From NCBI RefSeq assembly GCF_036345155.1, contig NZ_CP107772.1, forward strand, positions 9,176,001 through 9,240,000: a stretch of DNA of 64,000 bases. Direction: 5' to 3'. This document shows positions 1 to 9,108 of the stretch, in pieces. The translations under genes and the position numbers were made by a program. The notes beneath the pieces were generated by a model. That model had not been told where the DNA came from. It made no database searches and saw nothing but the letters and a program-made list of their open reading frames with translations. Origin of the DNA: Streptomyces sp. NBC_00582 (GTDB lineage: Bacteria > Actinomycetota > Actinomycetes > Streptomycetales > Streptomycetaceae). Each line of letters opens with the position of its first letter. Positions within the stretch are counted from its first letter, which is position 1.

Positions 1-255
<255 letters not shown>

Positions 256-378
256 CGAGCCCCGGGGGACCGGGACCTCCGTACGGAATACGCCGGAATC
301 ATGCCCTCCACGGCATGAGCCGGTATCAACTTCCATGCGGAGGTCGTCCCGCGTCCCGTTCGCGGGGACGCTGGACGT

Positions 379-759
379 ATGGCCACGCCCCCCGTACCGC
401 CCCACCCGCCAGGACCGCCGGGCGACACGCCCCCGTACGGCGGCTTCGGACCGCCCGACCCCGGCTACGGCACCGGCGGCCCCCGCCGACGGCGCCGTAG
501 CCCCCTGTTCGCCGTGCTCGTGCTGCTCGTCGCCGCCGCCGCCGTGTTCGCCGTCGTGCTGATGGCCTCGTCCGGCGACGACTCATCGGACGACAAGCCG
601 ACCGGCGGCAACAGCACCGGAGCCACACCCGCTCCGTCGATCAGCCTCCCGGTGGACCTGCCCAGCGAGCTGCCGTCGCAGCTTCCGAGCACCCTGCCCA
701 CCGAGATACCGAGCGATCTGGAGTCGCTGTTGCCGTCCGTCACTGCGCTGCTGCCCTAG
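379..759 (+). CDS. Small membrane-anchored protein with Pro/Ser-rich outer domain
   Basis: A 126-residue protein of unknown function. Residues 1-35 are a Pro/Gly-rich cytoplasmic head ending in a run of arginines (RRRRR). One transmembrane segment follows (about residues 41-62, FAVLVLLVAAAAVFAVVLM), then an acidic, Ser/Thr-rich stretch. The tail repeats the pattern LPSxLPS (DLPSELPSQLPSTLPTEIPS). Positive residues before the membrane span suggest the N-terminus is inside and the tail outside. The repeat could be a wall-spanning or interaction segment. It converges on the esterase gene on the other strand 48 bases away. Streptomyces genomes carry many such single-span proteins, and I do not recognise a named family. 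Confidence 0.7.
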   Translation: MATPPVPPHPPGPPGDTPPYGGFGPPDPGYGTGGPRRRRRSPLFAVLVLLVAAAAVFAVVLMASSGDDSSDDKPTGGNSTGATPAPSISLPVDLPSELPSQLPSTLPTEIPSDLESLLPSVTALLP

Positions 760-807
760 AGGGACGCGCGCGGGGAGGGACGCAAGGCTCCACGCGTGCG
801 TGGGCCG

Positions 808-2151
808 TCAGACTCCCCGCGGCAGCCGCACGTAGGTCACGGTCGTCTCGACGCCGCTGTCCACCAGCCGGCCCTGCGCGTCGAAGGCGCCCGCCCCGTC
901 CGTCATCCCGAAGTCGTTGTCGTTGATCAGGGCGAGCGTGTCGTGGTCCACGCGCGCGACGCCCTCGATCTTCCCGGGCACCCCCTCGACCGTGCCCAGG
1001 TCGACCACCAGCCGCTTGGACAGCACCGGGACCCCGGAGGCCGCCGGGTCGTCCAACTGCTCCAGCGACGGTGAGGTCGTGTCGTCGTCCCAGCGGCTGC
1101 CCAGGATGTTCGCGCCGCGCCCGAGCCGCACGACCTGGAGCCGGGCGGCCTTGTCCGTCCGCTCCTCGACCAGCAGCCGGTCGCCGCCCACCGCGACCAC
1201 GGAGGAGATCTTGAGCTCGGAGGTGTCGTCCTCGCTCGGGTCGACCACGTTCACCGGGTCGAAGCGGTAGGCGTACTCGGCGGTGACCGCCTTCTTCCTG
1301 GGCGAGAACCGCAGCAGCCGGGTCGTCAGCGATGCCTCGCCGGTCCCCGTGTCCGGCAGCGAGAGGGGACTCTGCACGGCCAGCACCAGGTCCCCGCAGG
1401 GCAACTGGGCCAGGCCCTCGAAACCACGGTTGACCTTCCGGTGCAGCAGCACCGACGGCAGCGCCTCCACCACCGGGTAGTCCGCGCCCTCGAGGTGCAG
1501 CCCCTCGGGGACATGGCGGCTCAGCACCTTCCCGCGCGCGGAGACGTGCACCAGAGAGGGGCCGTACTCGTCGACGAGCCAGAAACTCCCGTCCGCCGCC
1601 CGCACGATGCCCTCGGTGTCCAGCCCGTTCGGGTTGTACGACAGGGGCGTGCGGGCGTCGTAGGTGTACGGCGCCTCGTCGCGGCCCTCCTGGTTCGACA
1701 GACCGGTGACGGGCTTCCCGGAGGAGGTGGTGATCGGGACGGCGTCCAGCACCTTCACCGTGTCCCCGGTCACCCGGATCCGCACGATCGCCGGATCGAA
1801 GCCCGGGACGGGGAACGTGCGGCGCTTCTTCCCGTCGATCTTGATCTGGCCGTTGGGCCCGCGGTCCGTGACCGTCCAGAACTCGCCCGCGCGGCCCGCC
1901 GGGTACAGGTCGCTGCCGATGCCGCCGAGGTCCACACCGCGGTCGTCGTCCACGGTGCCGGGCAGCAGGCCGTTGCTGAACGCCCCCAGCGGGATGTCCC
2001 CGAGCGTGGCGGTCCGCGTCACGCGCGCCTGCCCCGAGGCGGTTCCCGCGGACGCCGGGCCGGCCATGACGAGGGCGGCCAGCACGGCGAGCGGTAGGCC
2101 CGCCGCGACGGAGCGGTGGACGCGGCGCCGGCCGGTGGAGTGCGGGGACAT
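808..2151 (-). CDS. Secreted esterase-like protein of the phytase family
   Basis: A 447-residue protein. The ATG at 2151 is chosen because GGAGG lies just upstream and a clear signal peptide follows (twin-basic head RRR, hydrophobic core PLAVLAALVMAGPASA). The mature part has features of the 'esterase-like activity of phytase' family: GAFSNGLLPGTVDDDRGVD near the N-terminus, DRGPNG, a central GLDTEGIVRAADGSFWLVDE and a late GKIEGVARVDHDTLALINDNDFG. These acidic patches belong to a beta-propeller that would bind calcium or phosphate ester. The likely role is extracellular phosphoester hydrolysis. It lies downstream of and in the same direction as the SWIM gene, but a 226-base gap with a tandem repeat separates them. 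Confidence 0.8.
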   Translation of the reverse strand: MSPHSTGRRRVHRSVAAGLPLAVLAALVMAGPASAGTASGQARVTRTATLGDIPLGAFSNGLLPGTVDDDRGVDLGGIGSDLYPAGRAGEFWTVTDRGPNGQIKIDGKKRRTFPVPGFDPAIVRIRVTGDTVKVLDAVPITTSSGKPVTGLSNQEGRDEAPYTYDARTPLSYNPNGLDTEGIVRAADGSFWLVDEYGPSLVHVSARGKVLSRHVPEGLHLEGADYPVVEALPSVLLHRKVNRGFEGLAQLPCGDLVLAVQSPLSLPDTGTGEASLTTRLLRFSPRKKAVTAEYAYRFDPVNVVDPSEDDTSELKISSVVAVGGDRLLVEERTDKAARLQVVRLGRGANILGSRWDDDTTSPSLEQLDDPAASGVPVLSKRLVVDLGTVEGVPGKIEGVARVDHDTLALINDNDFGMTDGAGAFDAQGRLVDSGVETTVTYVRLPRGV

Positions 2152-2300
2152 CAAGCCTCCTGGTGTGCAAGTTCGTTGACAGCGGCCAGAGTTGGCGCGC
2201 CCGCCGAACGGGACGCGACGTTCCGGTGAACGCGGGGCGTCGGCCGCCCGGCGAGCCGACACCCCCCACCCGCTCCGAGCTCGGGAAAGCGCTTCCCCGG

Positions 2301-2360
2301 CTCGGACGACGTCACCGCGGCTCGGACGACGTCTCCGCGGCTCGGACGACGTCTCCCCGG
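2301..2360. repeat. Three tandem 20-bp repeats
   Basis: Three head-to-tail copies of ctcggacgacgtctccgcgg (2301-2320, 2321-2340, 2341-2360). Copies differ at one or two positions (gtcacc against gtctcc; gcgg against ccgg). The array sits in the 226-base gap between the SWIM gene stop (2378) and the esterase start (2151). It could lie in the 5' region of the esterase gene or be a slippage product. Confidence 0.85.
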
Positions 2361-2377
2361 CTCAGGGCGGCGCTTGC

Positions 2378-3676
2378 TCACCGGGCTCGGACAGGCGTTT
2401 CCTCGCCGTCGGACCGGGCCGCGGCCAGCGCCGTCGCCGGGTCCCGCGCCGCCTGCCCCGCCGGCACCCAGCGGCCGCCCTCCTTGCGATACGGCCACCA
2501 CCCACCGTCCCGTCCCAGCCGGAGCTGACCGGATTCCCCGACGACCGTCCACCGGTTGCCCCGCGCCCGCAGCGCCGGTCGCTCGTCCTCCTCCCAGGCC
2601 GACTCCAGCGCGGCACGCGCGCGTGCGAGGGCCTCGCCCTCCACCGGCCACTCCTCCTCCAGGACCGCCAGGGCGGCGGAGCCTCCGTACCGCCAGGCCC
2701 GCACGGCCCGCGCCAACTGGTCCCGGCCCCGCCCCGACCCGGCGGCGAGCCGCTCGGTCACCGCGCCGCTTTCCACCACCTCCGAGCCGGCCCCGGCGGC
2801 CAGCCGCACCGCGTCCTGAGCGACCGTCCACCGCTCTGCCGGGGACAGCGGTCCGACACCGCCGCCCAGGGCCTCCGCGAGCCGCAGACGGGCGGCGGAA
2901 GCCGTCCTGGCGGCCAGGAACCGCAGAGCCACCGGATCCACTCCGGGCGGCGGCGGGACGTCCGTGTCCCACACGGGCGGAACGCCCGGCTCCGACGGCG
3001 GTCCGGGCAGGGCGGGCAGCGGCGGCAGGACGTCCCCCGCGGCGTACGCCTCGGCCGCGTCCACGCCCTCCGGTTCGGCGGGTTCCGCCACGGCGGGCGC
3101 GGCCACCCCACGGGCCTGCAGATCCTCCAGCACGGCCCGCTCGGCGCGTCCCCGGATCAGCAGCAGGAGGAACGGATCCTGGTCGAGCAGCCGCGCCACC
3201 TGGTAGCAGAGCGCCGCCGTGTGACCGCAGTGGTCCCACGCGCCGCAGTCGCACGCGGCCTCCAGCTCGCCGAGCCCCGGCAGCAGAGCGACACCGGCCG
3301 TCTCCGCGTCCTCGACCAGATGCGGCGGCATCTCGCGGTCGAGCAGCGCGGCGACATGCGCCGACCGCTCGGCCGCCAGGTCGAGAAAACGGTCCCACTC
3401 GGTGTCCGGGAGCTGCCCGAGCAGCACATCGGCCCGATGCGCCGTGCGGTCGCGATCCTGTACGACGGCCGTGATGCGCCCCGGCCGCACCGACACCGCT
3501 CCCACGGCGCCCGCCCGCGCCAGCCTGCGCCCCGTCCGCACCTGCTCGGAGTCCAGCGCGCCGTCCTCCAGGGCGGCCAGCCACGCCCGGCCCCACCAGC
3601 TCTGCGCGAAACCTCTCCCCTGCGCGGGCGGCAACGCCGCGAACGTGCGCTCCAGGTCGTCGTCGAATCCGTTCAT
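2378..3676 (-). CDS. SWIM zinc-finger protein coupled to SNF2 helicase
   Basis: A 432-residue protein with a SWIM zinc-binding motif, CxCx(n)CxH, at about residues 140-150 (CDCGAWDHCGH). N-terminal motifs are WWGRAWLAALE and GRRLARAGAVG, as usual for actinobacterial SWIM proteins. The C-terminal half is Ala/Arg-rich helix ending in a Trp-rich patch (GWWPYRKEGGRW). SWIM domains bind nucleic acid or protein partners. The start ATG at 3676 overlaps the stop of the SNF2 gene by four bases (ATGA), so the two proteins are translated together and probably form one complex. The substrate is unknown. Confidence 0.85.
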   Translation of the reverse strand: MNGFDDDLERTFAALPPAQGRGFAQSWWGRAWLAALEDGALDSEQVRTGRRLARAGAVGAVSVRPGRITAVVQDRDRTAHRADVLLGQLPDTEWDRFLDLAAERSAHVAALLDREMPPHLVEDAETAGVALLPGLGELEAACDCGAWDHCGHTAALCYQVARLLDQDPFLLLLIRGRAERAVLEDLQARGVAAPAVAEPAEPEGVDAAEAYAAGDVLPPLPALPGPPSEPGVPPVWDTDVPPPPGVDPVALRFLAARTASAARLRLAEALGGGVGPLSPAERWTVAQDAVRLAAGAGSEVVESGAVTERLAAGSGRGRDQLARAVRAWRYGGSAALAVLEEEWPVEGEALARARAALESAWEEDERPALRARGNRWTVVGESGQLRLGRDGGWWPYRKEGGRWVPAGQAARDPATALAAARSDGEETPVRAR

Positions 3677-6600
3677 CGCATGCCCCCGCGCAGCTCGACC
3701 AGTTCCGCCAGCTCGGTGTCCGTCAGTTCCGTGAACGCCGCCTCGCCCGACCCCAGGACGGCATCGGCCAAGCCCTGCTTGCGGCGCAGCATCTCCGCGA
3801 TCCGGTCCTCGATCGTGCCCTCGGCGATCAGCCGGTGGACCTGCACGGGCCGGGTCTGTCCGATGCGGTACGCCCGGTCGGTCGCCTGCGCCTCCACCGC
3901 GGGGTTCCACCAGCGGTCGTAGTGCACGACATGCTCCGCGCGCGTGAGGTTGAGGCCGGTGCCCGCCGCCTTCAACGACAGCAGGAACACCGGAACCTCG
4001 CCGCCTTGGAAGCGCCGCACCATCGCCTCCCGCTCGGCCACGGGCGTCCCGCCGTGCAGGAACAGCGTCGGCACGCCCCGCGCCGCCAGATGCCGCTCCA
4101 GCAGCCGTGCCATGCCCATGTACTGCGTGAAGAGCAGGACGCCCGCCCCCTCGGAGAGGATCGTGTCCAGCAACTCGTCCAGCAGCTCCAGCTTGCCGGA
4201 GCGCCCGGCAGCCCCCGGACGCTCCTCCTTGAGGTACTGCGCCGGATGGTTGCAGATCTGTTTGAGGCCGGTCAGAAGCTTCACGATCAACCCGCGCCGC
4301 GCCATGTCGTCGGCCTCGGCGATCGCCGCGAGCGTCTCGCGCACCACCGCCTCGTACAGCCCCGCCTGCTCCCTGCTGAGCGACACGGGGCGATCGGTCT
4401 CGGTCTTGGGCGGCAGCTCGGGGGCGATCCCCGGGTCCGACTTGCGGCGGCGCAGCAGGAACGGCGCCACGAGCCGGGACAGCCGCTCGGCGGCGGCCGG
4501 ATCCCCGCCGCTCTCCACCCCGCGCGCGTACCGCCTGCGGAACGTGCCCAGCCGGCCCAGCAGACCCGGTGTCGTCCAGTCGAGGATCGCCCACAGCTCC
4601 GACAGATTGTTCTCCACCGGCGTGCCCGTCAGCGCCACGCGCGCGCGTGCGCCGAGGGTGCGCAGTGCCCGCGCGGTCGCCGAGTACGGGTTCTTCACAT
4701 GCTGCGCCTCGTCCGCCACGACCAGCCCCCACGGCACCTCCCCGAGCCGGCCCGCGTCCAGCCTCAGGGTGCCGTAGGTGGTCAGCACGAACTCCCCGTC
4801 CGCCAGGCCGTCCAGCGCGCGGCGCGGCCCGTGGAAGCGGCGCACCGGCGTTCCGGGAGCGAACCGCTCGATCTCGCGCTGCCAGTTGCCCACCAGGGAC
4901 GTCGGACAGACCACCAGGGTCGGACCGGCGGCCGAGGGGTCCGTCCGGCGGTGCAGGTGCAGGCTGATCAGCGTGATGGTCTTGCCGAGCCCCATGTCGT
5001 CGGCCAGACAGCAGCCGAGCCCGAGCGAGGTGTTCCGCGCCAGCCAGTCCAGACCGCGCCGCTGGTAGTCGCGCAGCGTGGCGGCCAGGGCGGCGGGCTG
5101 CTCCACCGGCTCCTGCGCCCCCGGATCCGTCAGCCGCTCCCGCAGGGCCGCGAGCCGGCCCGCCGGCCGCACCTCGACCTGCCGGCCGTCCACCTCGGTG
5201 GAGCCCGTCAGCGCCGCGCCGAGCGCCTCGACGGGCGTCACCTTGCCGTCCTGCCGTGCGCGGGCCCGGCGCACTTCCTGCGGGTCGATCAGGACCCACC
5301 GGTCGCGCAGCCGTACGAGGGGCCGGTTGGCCTCGGCGAGACGGTCCAGTTCCGCACGGGTGAGCTGCTGGTCGCCCACCGCGAATCGCCAGGTGAACGA
5401 GAGCAACGCGTCCGCGGACAGGAACGACGGTGTGTCCGCGCCGAAGCCGTCGCTCTGCGTGCCGTCCTCGGGCGGACCCACGACCGCGCGGGCCGTCAGC
5501 CTGGGTGCCAGCTCCCTCGGCCAGTGCACCTCGACCCCCGCCGCCGCGAGTGCCCGCGCCCCCTCCCCGAGCAGTTCGGCGACCTCCTCCTCGACGAGAT
5601 CGACGGCATCCGGGACCGTGGCCGACAGCAGCGGCGTGAGCGACGGCCAGGCCCGTGCCGCGCGGCGCAGGGCGAGCAGGGCGTCCACACGCGCGCGTGC
5701 ACCGAACTCCCCGCTCGCGGCCTCCGCTTCGCCCCAGATCTCGGCGGCGTCCACGACGAGCGCGGGATCGCTCGCACTGTGCACCTGGGGAACGGCCCGG
5801 AAGCGTGCCGCCGCCTCGCCGTCTTCCTCGGCCGCGGTTGCCCCTGAGCGGTCGACCGGGGCCGGTCGCCCCCCGACCGGGGCCTCGGTCCACGACGGTT
5901 CGATCCCGGTCACCTCGATCCGCAGCGAGACCCTGACGCCCGCGTCGTGGCCCGCGGCGACATCGGCGGCCCATGGGCGCAGCTCCGGCAGCTGGCGCGG
6001 CTCAGGGGCCGCGTAGGCCGGGCCGCCCGTCACGAGCGGTGCGGCGGGGGAGCGGGGCAGCGCGTCGGCGACCGCGTCCAGGAAGGCCCGCAGCAGCCGC
6101 TCCGGATCCGGCAGCCGCAGGGGCGGGTCGGTGTCGACGGGCACGCAGTGCGCCTCGGGCGGCATGGAGGCGGCCAGCCGGCGGACCGCCTCGACGTCGC
6201 CCGGTCCGAGGGGGCCCATCCGCCAGGCATCGTGGTCCTGCGGGGACAGGCCGGGCAGCAGCAGTCCCCGTGCGACACAGTGCAGGGCCAGCAGGGACGC
6301 CGCGCCCCAGAACACCGTCGCCCTGTGCCCTTCCTCGGCGACACGCGCGCGTGCCAGCACCGGCAGGGCGTCCGGCAGCGGCATCAGGAGGGCAGGCACG
6401 CGCGCGAGGCTCACCCCGGCCTCGTCGGCCTGGACGACCGTCACGTCCCCGACGGCCGCCGAAGCAACGCCGGAGGGGACAGGAGGGGGACCGTCCCCCG
6501 CGGACCGCCAGAAGGCGACGACGCCGGAGCGGGCCGGGACGCCGGGCACGAAGACGGCCTGACACCGGGCCAGTTCGGAGATCTCGGACACTGCTTGCAC
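3673..6600 (-). CDS. SNF2-family DEAD/DEAH-box helicase
   Basis: A 975-residue SWI2/SNF2 ATPase. A long N-terminal domain (about residues 1-480) precedes the helicase core: motif I DDMGLGKT near residue 530, motif II DEAQ near 627, motif III LTGTPVENN, and in the C-terminal RecA lobe LLFTQYMG, LSLKAAGTGLNL and motif VI YRIGQTRPV near 917. It should use ATP to remodel or translocate on duplex DNA. I chose GTG at 6600 because GAGGG stands five bases upstream; the longer frame begins with TTG at 6636 and lacks a good site. It is translationally coupled to the SWIM gene. SNF2-SWIM pairs are common in actinobacteria, but their role is not settled. Confidence 0.92.
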   Translation of the reverse strand: MQAVSEISELARCQAVFVPGVPARSGVVAFWRSAGDGPPPVPSGVASAAVGDVTVVQADEAGVSLARVPALLMPLPDALPVLARARVAEEGHRATVFWGAASLLALHCVARGLLLPGLSPQDHDAWRMGPLGPGDVEAVRRLAASMPPEAHCVPVDTDPPLRLPDPERLLRAFLDAVADALPRSPAAPLVTGGPAYAAPEPRQLPELRPWAADVAAGHDAGVRVSLRIEVTGIEPSWTEAPVGGRPAPVDRSGATAAEEDGEAAARFRAVPQVHSASDPALVVDAAEIWGEAEAASGEFGARARVDALLALRRAARAWPSLTPLLSATVPDAVDLVEEEVAELLGEGARALAAAGVEVHWPRELAPRLTARAVVGPPEDGTQSDGFGADTPSFLSADALLSFTWRFAVGDQQLTRAELDRLAEANRPLVRLRDRWVLIDPQEVRRARARQDGKVTPVEALGAALTGSTEVDGRQVEVRPAGRLAALRERLTDPGAQEPVEQPAALAATLRDYQRRGLDWLARNTSLGLGCCLADDMGLGKTITLISLHLHRRTDPSAAGPTLVVCPTSLVGNWQREIERFAPGTPVRRFHGPRRALDGLADGEFVLTTYGTLRLDAGRLGEVPWGLVVADEAQHVKNPYSATARALRTLGARARVALTGTPVENNLSELWAILDWTTPGLLGRLGTFRRRYARGVESGGDPAAAERLSRLVAPFLLRRRKSDPGIAPELPPKTETDRPVSLSREQAGLYEAVVRETLAAIAEADDMARRGLIVKLLTGLKQICNHPAQYLKEERPGAAGRSGKLELLDELLDTILSEGAGVLLFTQYMGMARLLERHLAARGVPTLFLHGGTPVAEREAMVRRFQGGEVPVFLLSLKAAGTGLNLTRAEHVVHYDRWWNPAVEAQATDRAYRIGQTRPVQVHRLIAEGTIEDRIAEMLRRKQGLADAVLGSGEAAFTELTDTELAELVELRGGMR

Positions 6601-6828
6601 GGGAACCCTCTGCACGGCGATGAGCGTACTCCTCAAATTTGACTACCGGAGTCGGAGCCGCCGAGGGTACAGCATTCTCAGGGCTGCCTCGTGGTTGCCT
6701 CGGCGCTGCCTCAGGGCTGCCTCAGGGATGGAGGTCAGGGACGTTTCAGGGTCGGGTCCGGAACCGCGCGCGGCGCGGACCCGTTTTCATGACAGAGAGC
6801 GGCAGGGGCCGCGAAGGAGGCGACACAC

Positions 6829-7011
6829 ATGTCGAGGAACGCGAAGATCGCCGCAGGAGGTGTGGCGGTCGGGATTCTGCTGTTGATCTGGCTGCCCTGG
6901 TGGGCTGCTCTGCTGATCGTGCTGGGGGTTCCGGCGGCCGCCTACCTCACGCTGGATCCCTCACAGCGGCGCAGGCTGCGCCGCGTCACCCGCAAGGAGC
7001 TCGGCCGCTGA
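6829..7011 (+). CDS. Small two-span hydrophobic membrane protein
   Basis: A 60-residue protein with a continuous hydrophobic middle (about residues 8-44) that can form one or two membrane spans (VAVGILLLIWLPWWAALLIVL) and a basic C-terminal tail (RRRLRRVTRKELGR). GAAGGAGG lies upstream of the ATG, so translation is likely efficient. No enzymatic motif is present. It ends just before a strong terminator hairpin. The function is unknown; it could be a small stress or membrane-associated protein. Confidence 0.75.
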   Translation: MSRNAKIAAGGVAVGILLLIWLPWWAALLIVLGVPAAAYLTLDPSQRRRLRRVTRKELGR

Positions 7012-7013
7012 GG

Positions 7014-7050
7014 AAGGGGGGCCGCGGTGCGCCTCACCGCGGCCCCCCTT
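7014..7050. terminator. Perfect 16-bp hairpin, bidirectional terminator
   Basis: AAGGGGGGCCGCGGTG at 7014-7029 pairs exactly with CACCGCGGCCCCCCTT at 7035-7050, with a five-base loop. It fills the gap between the convergent genes ending at 7011 and 7053 and should stop transcription from both sides. Confidence 0.9.
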
Positions 7051-7052
7051 TC

Positions 7053-7964
7053 TCAGGACGGGCGGACCGCCATCCTGTCCAGCGCTTCCAGGAGCCCCGG
7101 CAGTTCCGCTCCCCGGCCGACCGGGAGCACCACGCCGGGCCGCGCGTCCAGCAGGAGGAACGCGATGTCGTCGGTCCGGGCCACCAGCGACCAGCCCGGG
7201 CCGTCGGCGCGCAGGGTGCGCGCGTCACCGGGGGCGAACGACGACCGCACGCGGCCCAGCGGCGGCGGCGTCTCGACGTACGAGCGGGCCTCGGCCAGCA
7301 CCCGCCGAATGTCGTTCTGCCCCTCCGGCGCCTTCCGCTCGGACTTCTCGCCGTCGCCCGCGGCGCCGCTGTCTCCGGCCGCTCCGCCGCCGCCCTCCGT
7401 CCCGCGGTCGCCCGCCGCCCGGTCGCCCGGGCCGGTGCCCTCCGCGTCACCCGTGGACGTGAACTCGGCGTCGTCTATCTGCTCCCGCCACAGGGTCCAC
7501 TGGACGGCGATCTCGTCGGCTCCCAGGCGTCGCTGCGCCGGACCCCACACGGAGGTGTCCGGCGGGGCCAGTGCGGGGCCGTCCGCGATCTCGGGGGCGG
7601 GATCGTGCGGGGCCGGCACGCCGGGCGCCGCTACGGCGACATCCAGGGGCCACCCCGGCAGGGCCGCGACCACCGTCCGCTCGTCGGGCGACAGCTCGTG
7701 CTCCATGCCGCAGTCCCATGAGGCGATCGCGACCGCCACCAGCGACACGTCGTCGATGACGACCGTCCAGCGCGCGCCCTCGCCGTCCTGGCCCAGTACC
7801 AGGCCGTACCCGTCGGCCAGCGGCGCGAGACCGAGCGCCGCACAGGCCTCCGGGTAGTCGTCCCCGAGCACCGCCGGGAACTTCGCCGGCGTCAGCAGCG
7901 CCGCCGTGAGCACGTAGAGCGCGTCCTCCGCGGCGGCGACGGCGTCCTCGTCCGTCCCGGCCAT
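7053..7964 (-). CDS. Uncharacterised 303-residue protein
   Basis: A soluble protein with no signal peptide or membrane span. The ATG at 7964 is preceded by GGGAGG. The N-terminal half (about residues 1-125) looks folded and acidic, with GLAPLADGYGLVLGQDG and IASWDCGMEHELSPDER. A Gly/Ala/Asp-rich low-complexity linker follows (about residues 175-225), then a compact C-terminal domain with DGPGWSLVARTDDIAFLLLD and DRMAVRPS at the end. I recognise no catalytic motif. The layout suggests two related sensor- or binding-type domains, but this is inference. Confidence 0.7.
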   Translation of the reverse strand: MAGTDEDAVAAAEDALYVLTAALLTPAKFPAVLGDDYPEACAALGLAPLADGYGLVLGQDGEGARWTVVIDDVSLVAVAIASWDCGMEHELSPDERTVVAALPGWPLDVAVAAPGVPAPHDPAPEIADGPALAPPDTSVWGPAQRRLGADEIAVQWTLWREQIDDAEFTSTGDAEGTGPGDRAAGDRGTEGGGGAAGDSGAAGDGEKSERKAPEGQNDIRRVLAEARSYVETPPPLGRVRSSFAPGDARTLRADGPGWSLVARTDDIAFLLLDARPGVVLPVGRGAELPGLLEALDRMAVRPS

Positions 7965-8099
7965 CCCAGCCTCCCCATCCGTTGGTCCAACGGCGCGCAC
8001 CCTAGTGCGGCGGGAAGGCGCTTGTCACGATCCCCCGACACACCCGGAGCTGCAGTTTTCCGACCTGACGGGGCGAATCGGCCACCCTTCACCGTCCTG

Positions 8100-8432
8100 T
8101 CACACGGTCGGCAGCCCCAGCAGCGCCCGCGCCACGGTCGTGGGCGACTCGGCGCGCTCCCGCGCGAGAGCGACGACGGCACGGCAGGCGAGTTCGTTCA
8201 CCCCGAAGGACAGCGCCTCCGGCGACACCCAGCCGGCCGCCTCGTCGAGCCGGTCCTGATCGTCCTCGGCGCGGGCGGAGACGTACACGGCGGCCGCTTC
8301 GAACAGATTGTGCGGACGCTTCGCGGCGGAGCCCTTCCCGGCGGCGGGCCGCGACCCGCCGGGGCCGGCGGGGGACGGTGTGCGCCGCGCGCCGAAGAGC
8401 CTCGCACCGGCTTTGCGGATCCTGTCGAACAT
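8100..8432 (-). CDS. Small basic protein of unknown function
   Basis: A 110-residue protein with a basic head (MFDRIRKAGARLFGARR), a Gly/Pro/Lys-rich linker to about residue 40, and an alpha-helical C-terminal half (NLFEAAAVYVSARAEDDQDR; FGVNELACRAVVALARERA). GGGGAAGG upstream of the ATG at 8432 supports the start. It lies 135 bases upstream of and in the same direction as the 7053-7964 gene, so the two may share a transcript. No family is recognised. Confidence 0.6.
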   Translation of the reverse strand: MFDRIRKAGARLFGARRTPSPAGPGGSRPAAGKGSAAKRPHNLFEAAAVYVSARAEDDQDRLDEAAGWVSPEALSFGVNELACRAVVALARERAESPTTVARALLGLPTV

Positions 8433-8591
8433 GATGGCGACCTTCCCCGATACGGTGGTACACGTTGAGCTGAACTGGTCCTTTCATCTCCCTTTACCCA
8501 AACTGGAGTTGGAGTCACGGCGGCAGACCGCATACGAGTTCTCCCGGGACTTCACCGCGCCCTGGAACTTGCCCTGTACCGCACCTAAGCG

Positions 8592-9104
8592 GTCCCGAGC
8601 ATCGGCCACAGCCTGTTCGTCGACCTTCCCGGACACGGCATCAGCGACCGGCCGGAGGAGTTCGTCCTCGCCCACCGCCGGCCCGACCCGGTGGCACGGC
8701 TCGTCTTCACCGAGGCCAACCTCGACGCCTTCCCGCCGAACGCCGCGGGCAGCGCCGACATCGCCTCCTTCACGGAGGAGGAGTACCTCGACGGCGGCCA
8801 CGCACGCGTGCTCGACCGGGTCGGTCCCCTGTGGGCCGCGACGATGCGCCTGGCCGACCCGCGTGCCCTGTACCGCAGCGCCGTCGCGCTCCGGCGCGGA
8901 TCCGAGCCGGTCGTGCGAGAGATCCTGGCCGGGCTCGACACCGTCGACCGGGTCCATGTCCAGGGTGGACTCAGCGGCGCGCTCGACGGAGCGGACGCCC
9001 TGGAGGAGGCGGGCGTCCGTGTCGTGACGGTGCCGGGCGCCGGCCACAACGTCGTGTTCGACGACGCGGACGCGTTCGTGAGAGCGGTCACGGCGACCGC
9101 GTGA
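8592..9104 (+). pseudogene. Alpha/beta-hydrolase remnant with internal deletion
   Basis: The frame entering at 8592 (after a TAA at 8586) reads GHSLFVDLPGHGISDRPEEF and then continues directly with VLAHRRPDPVARLVFTEANLD and a good C-terminal half ending VTVPGAGHNVVFDDADAFVRAV. In intact alpha/beta hydrolases the DRPEEF strand is followed by about 40-50 residues that carry the nucleophile elbow (GHSxGG) before the VLAHRRPD helix. Here that segment is absent, as is the N-terminus with the oxyanion loop. The C-terminal His (GAGHN) remains. A GTG at 8691 could still start a 137-residue product, but it could not be a working hydrolase. Confidence 0.75.
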
Positions 9105-9108
9105 GCCG

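Noticed and set aside
6601-6636. Longer SNF2 N-terminus starting with TTG at 6636.
   Set aside because: GTG at 6600 has a well-placed GAGGG, and the residues before it are not family-like.
6676-6728. Short repeats of gctgcctca in the gap before the small membrane protein.
   Set aside because: Copies are imperfect and unphased; I could not separate them from composition bias.
8691-9104. A complete 137-residue hydrolase gene.
   Set aside because: The nucleophile elbow and N-terminal half of the fold are missing, and hydrolase-like sequence continues upstream of the GTG.
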